DNA of 16,101 nt. Source: Bacillota bacterium. Its GTDB lineage: Bacteria; Bacillota; Syntrophomonadia; Syntrophomonadales; Syntrophomonadaceae. Of the stretch, positions 13,331-16,101 are shown piece by piece. How positions within the stretch are numbered: the stretch's first letter is position 1; the number at the start of each line of letters is the position of its first letter. The position numbers and the translations under genes were made by a program. Where the stretch lies: NCBI GenBank assembly GCA_023395515.1, contig JAEWZB010000061.1:1-16101 (forward strand). Direction: 5' to 3'. The notes beneath the pieces are model-generated. The model searched no databases. It worked only from the letters and a program-made list of their open reading frames with translations, and was not told the origin of the DNA.

Positions 13331-16101
13331 TTAATTATCCGTAATAACTGATAGTTTCAAGGGAATAACGGGCGGAATATCCACAAATTGTGCACCCGAA
13401 TTAACGATTTTTATGAAAGGCATAGTAATGATTTTATCCCAGTGTTTATCTGCATTTTTGATTTTGAATTGTAATGCAGCAATGGTAAAATTCCCTATGT
13501 ATCCTGATATTTGGCCTTGTTGTGATAGGATCATCCTTAACATTCCATTTTCTTTGTCCTCATAAAATTGTACATAAAGATTATCCTCATTATCAGGCCA
13601 GTTAGTTAAAACAGTATCAGTATCTAATTCTAATTGATTGGGGTCATATCCTATTTCAAATTGAATGGTATACATGTCATTAACTTCGTCAAATCCGCTG
13701 GCTCCAATTACAACCTCACATTGATCCGGATAATGAGAAGTTTCAGGCAAGGTGCTCGTAAATAAATAGATTTCAGGGGAATCTGAAGTTCTATTTAATA
13801 CCATAACAGGTGCACTCCAGGCACTCTGAGTCACAGCATTTCTTGCTCTAATCCTGTATATATGCTGCTGATTACTGGGTAAATCTGTGTGTATATAGCT
13901 GGTAGCAGATCCATTGTCAATCACCATGCCATCTACTTCAACCTCATATTTAGTAGCATGTTCGACCGGTTCCCACTGCAGGCTAATGGATGAAGCTGTA
14001 TAAGATGAGGTAATATTAGTGGGCGTAGTTAATAAAGTTATTACTTTTAACTCTGTGCTCCAATCGCTTATTATATCTGGGGTTGCCCTGATTCTTAAAC
14101 GATATGCATGTTCAGTTGAGGGTGGAAGTTCCTGGTGCTCATATGTATTAGTCAAACCTACGTCTATTATGGTTCCGTCAACTTCTAAATCATAGCCCAG
14201 CAAATCATCTGCCATATCCCAGGATAGATTGATGCTATTTGCGGTTACATTATCGACCTTCAAGCCGAACATTGGTATTTCTTCTGGAGGCTTAGGTTCC
14301 GCTGGAATAGGTAACATTCTCAAGTAAGGAAGAGTGATTCCCTCATTAATAGCCCATATGGAAGTATAATCCCAATTAGTATAATTGCTTTCTTGTTTTA
14401 ATTCTTCATTGGTTCTAGAAATTATAGCTGGAGTAGTAAATCCAGAAATAGTGCTATCGAAATAAATATTATTAGGATTAGAAGTCAGTGATAAGTTGGA
14501 ACCAATTAAAGCACCTTTATACTGTCCCGAAGAGTTGACATTTACGGAAGAATAGCAATTTTTCATAGTATTGTAGCCGGGAATTGAGCCTACTAATCCT
14601 CCAGCATAATCATTTGCGTTTACTGTTCCTTGGGAGAAAGAATCATATATCCTTATGCCTGCCCCTGTAATCTGCCCTGCTAGTCCCCCTACCCTTTGAT
14701 TACCAGTTACTTTAACACTAGCATAACTCTCCCAAATTTTTCTATCATAAAGTCTGGTAGGAATACCAGGGGGCGAAATAGGAACTACTGAAGGTTTTAC
14801 AAAATCAGCCAAACCAATTAGACCTCCAACGTTATTGCTTTCGGATTTTATATTTCCTACAGTAAAACAATTAATTATATTACTGTCAGCTCTCCCTACT
14901 AATCCTCCTACATTTTCACTTGTACCCCAAAACTCAACTTCAGCAGAACAATTTTTTAAAGTAACATAATAATATGTAATTCCTATCAACCCTCCGACTG
15001 CACTAGCTGCCCTAATATTAACATTTCCCATTATTGAACAGTTTTCGATAGCATATTCTCCAGTCCAATCAGCATTTGCCTGTCCTACTAGTCCACCAGC
15101 ATAAGTCCTCCCAATAACATCTGCGTTTTTTATGTGTAAATTTTTAATTTTGGAATTATTTATATAACCAAAGAATCCTACTGCAGCCAAATTAGGTTGA
15201 TTTATCTTAAGATTACTAATGGTAAAATTATTCCCATCAAAAGAGCCTTCAAAATTCAAATTAGAATTTCCGATTGGTTTCCACTCTATATTTTGTAAAT
15301 CTATATCATTAGTCAACTTAAAATGTTTTGTAGGTAAATATTTAACATAATTAAGCTGTTCCGCATTTTGTATTAAGAAAGGATTTTCTAAAGTCCCCTC
15401 TCCCTTTAAACTATCATGAATAATTGGCCTAGTTTTAACTTTATTTGGAATAGGCAGGTTTTTTAGAAATGGATATGAATTTCCCTCCATAATATTCCAT
15501 ACATTTTGAAAATCCCAGTTATTAAAATCTTGCCTATTTTTCATTACACTTGAAAATCTTGCGGCTTCAGTTTCTATTAGATTATTAGGCATATATTCTG
15601 ATACCATGCAATCATAATAGCAATCATAATATGAATTCGTTGATGTCGTAGGTAGCATGTTTGTTTGATTAGATTGAAGCTGCCCTGCCATATAACAATT
15701 TTCTAAATCAGTATAACTACTAGAACCAGTAAAACCACCCACTTGATTACCTGTTGAAAAAATATTAACCAATGAAAAAGAATTTAATATCAGTACTGAC
15801 CCTGCACTGCCTACTAGGCCTCCAACTCTTATTCCACCTTTTATTTCACCATCAGCATAACTTTCACTTATTTCAACTCTTGAAGCAGATCCCAAAAGTC
15901 CTCCTATGGACTCTTCTGGGGATTCTATAACTGTATCGACATAGGATCTCCAAATATTAATATCGGCTCCACTTCCTACTAGTCCACCAACAGAAATGTT
16001 GCCCCTTATATTTCCCGTACTATAACATTCCTGTATTTTACTAGGTTCCGCTCCCGCAGTTGCCCTGCCAACTAATCCCCCTACATATTGTCCTGGTGCA
16101 T
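13331..16101 (-). CDS. GLUG-repeat surface protein with two FnIII domains and a C-terminal cohesin-like domain, 5' end cut
   Basis: The frame stays open to the window edge, giving 922 visible residues; start and any signal peptide lie outside. About 13 GLUG motifs (VGGLVG and variants such as VGGLIG) are spaced through two beta-helix-like blocks. The blocks are separated near 15470-15390 by a WNIMEGNSYPFLKNLPIP ending and a fresh GEGTLENPFLI...LTNDIDL...EWKPIG beginning; the second block ends with WAINEGITLPYLRMLPIP. Two fibronectin type III domains follow (about 14284-14030 and 14029-13790; both have a INLSW- or ISLQW-type strand and EVDG), then a cohesin-like domain (about 13780-13346; IQFEIGYDPNQLEL, IAALQFKIKN). 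No LPxTG or membrane anchor is seen at the C terminus. GLUG proteins are adhesin-like. This one is read in one operon with the dockerin-bearing RHS protein, which suggests the two may bind each other outside the cell. The TTG at 15895 is not a start. Confidence 0.93.
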   Translation of the reverse strand, partial: APGQYVGGLVGRATAGAEPSKIQECYSTGNIRGNISVGGLVGSGADINIWRSYVDTVIESPEESIGGLLGSASRVEISESYADGEIKGGIRVGGLVGSAGSVLILNSFSLVNIFSTGNQVGGFTGSSSYTDLENCYMAGQLQSNQTNMLPTTSTNSYYDCYYDCMVSEYMPNNLIETEAARFSSVMKNRQDFNNWDFQNVWNIMEGNSYPFLKNLPIPNKVKTRPIIHDSLKGEGTLENPFLIQNAEQLNYVKYLPTKHFKLTNDIDLQNIEWKPIGNSNLNFEGSFDGNNFTISNLKINQPNLAAVGFFGYINNSKIKNLHIKNADVIGRTYAGGLVGQANADWTGEYAIENCSIMGNVNIRAASAVGGLIGITYYYVTLKNCSAEVEFWGTSENVGGLVGRADSNIINCFTVGNIKSESNNVGGLIGLADFVKPSVVPISPPGIPTRLYDRKIWESYASVKVTGNQRVGGLAGQITGAGIRIYDSFSQGTVNANDYAGGLVGSIPGYNTMKNCYSSVNVNSSGQYKGALIGSNLSLTSNPNNIYFDSTISGFTTPAIISRTNEELKQESNYTNWDYTSIWAINEGITLPYLRMLPIPAEPKPPEEIPMFGLKVDNVTANSINLSWDMADDLLGYDLEVDGTIIDVGLTNTYEHQELPPSTEHAYRLRIRATPDIISDWSTELKVITLLTTPTNITSSYTASSISLQWEPVEHATKYEVEVDGMVIDNGSATSYIHTDLPSNQQHIYRIRARNAVTQSAWSAPVMVLNRTSDSPEIYLFTSTLPETSHYPDQCEVVIGASGFDEVNDMYTIQFEIGYDPNQLELDTDTVLTNWPDNEDNLYVQFYEDKENGMLRMILSQQGQISGYIGNFTIAALQFKIKNADKHWDKIITMPFIKIVNSGAQFVDIPPVIPLKLSVITDN

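Noticed and set aside
13331..15895. The GLUG gene beginning at TTG 15895.
   Set aside because: The frame continues upstream through more GLUG repeats to the window edge, so the gene is simply truncated by the window.
1..16101. CRISPR arrays, tRNA or rRNA genes, complete insertion sequences or riboswitches.
   Set aside because: No regularly spaced direct repeats, clover-leaf or rRNA-like stretches, transposase genes or recognisable riboswitch cores were seen on either strand. The repetitive appearance of 7500-13000 is explained by YD codons.

Overview
The window looks like the chromosome of a low-GC, anaerobic Firmicute of the class Clostridia. The basis is AT-rich DNA, strong AGGAG-type ribosome binding sites, an oxygen-sensitive 4-hydroxybutyryl-CoA dehydratase, and secreted proteins carrying cohesin and dockerin modules. 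No genus can be assigned from the sequence alone. Every convincing gene lies on the minus strand, so the biological reading order runs from high to low coordinates.

Region 1 (16101 to about 5812) is a cell-surface or toxin locus. A large secreted GLUG-repeat protein, cut by the window edge at its 5' side, ends in two fibronectin type III domains and a cohesin-like domain. It is followed 26 bp later by a 2196-residue secreted RHS/YD-repeat protein. The RHS barrel is interrupted by a cohesin-like domain plus a type I dockerin, and the protein ends in a variable toxin-like tip. A small gene sits 11 bp downstream in the position of an immunity gene. Next come a REP-like palindrome and an orphan RHS core end, a 189-bp near-identical copy of the core end of the full gene, with an in-frame stop just before it and no intact tip. 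A strong hairpin terminator closes the region.

Region 2 (5810 to 1) is a 4-hydroxybutyrate catabolic locus. A sigma-54-dependent activator (CBS-CBS-PAS-PAS-AAA+-HTH) is read from a sigma-70-type promoter. A 405-bp regulatory gap follows, then abfD (4-hydroxybutyryl-CoA dehydratase), a small cysteine-rich CGGCNP protein, and abfT (4-hydroxybutyrate CoA-transferase, missing about its last ten codons). The pair would convert 4-hydroxybutyrate to 4-hydroxybutyryl-CoA and then to crotonyl-CoA, which feeds butyrate formation.

The regulatory logic can be read directly. A near-perfect -24/-12 promoter lies 74 nt upstream of abfD. Upstream of it are three copies of a 16-bp inverted repeat, GATnCATWATTGnATC. 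A fourth copy lies immediately downstream of the predicted start of transcription of the activator gene. This fits one activator that turns on abfD and controls its own synthesis.

The two most interesting points are the cohesin/dockerin pieces shared between the GLUG and RHS proteins, and the set of matching operator sites. No RNA genes, CRISPR arrays or complete insertion sequences were seen.
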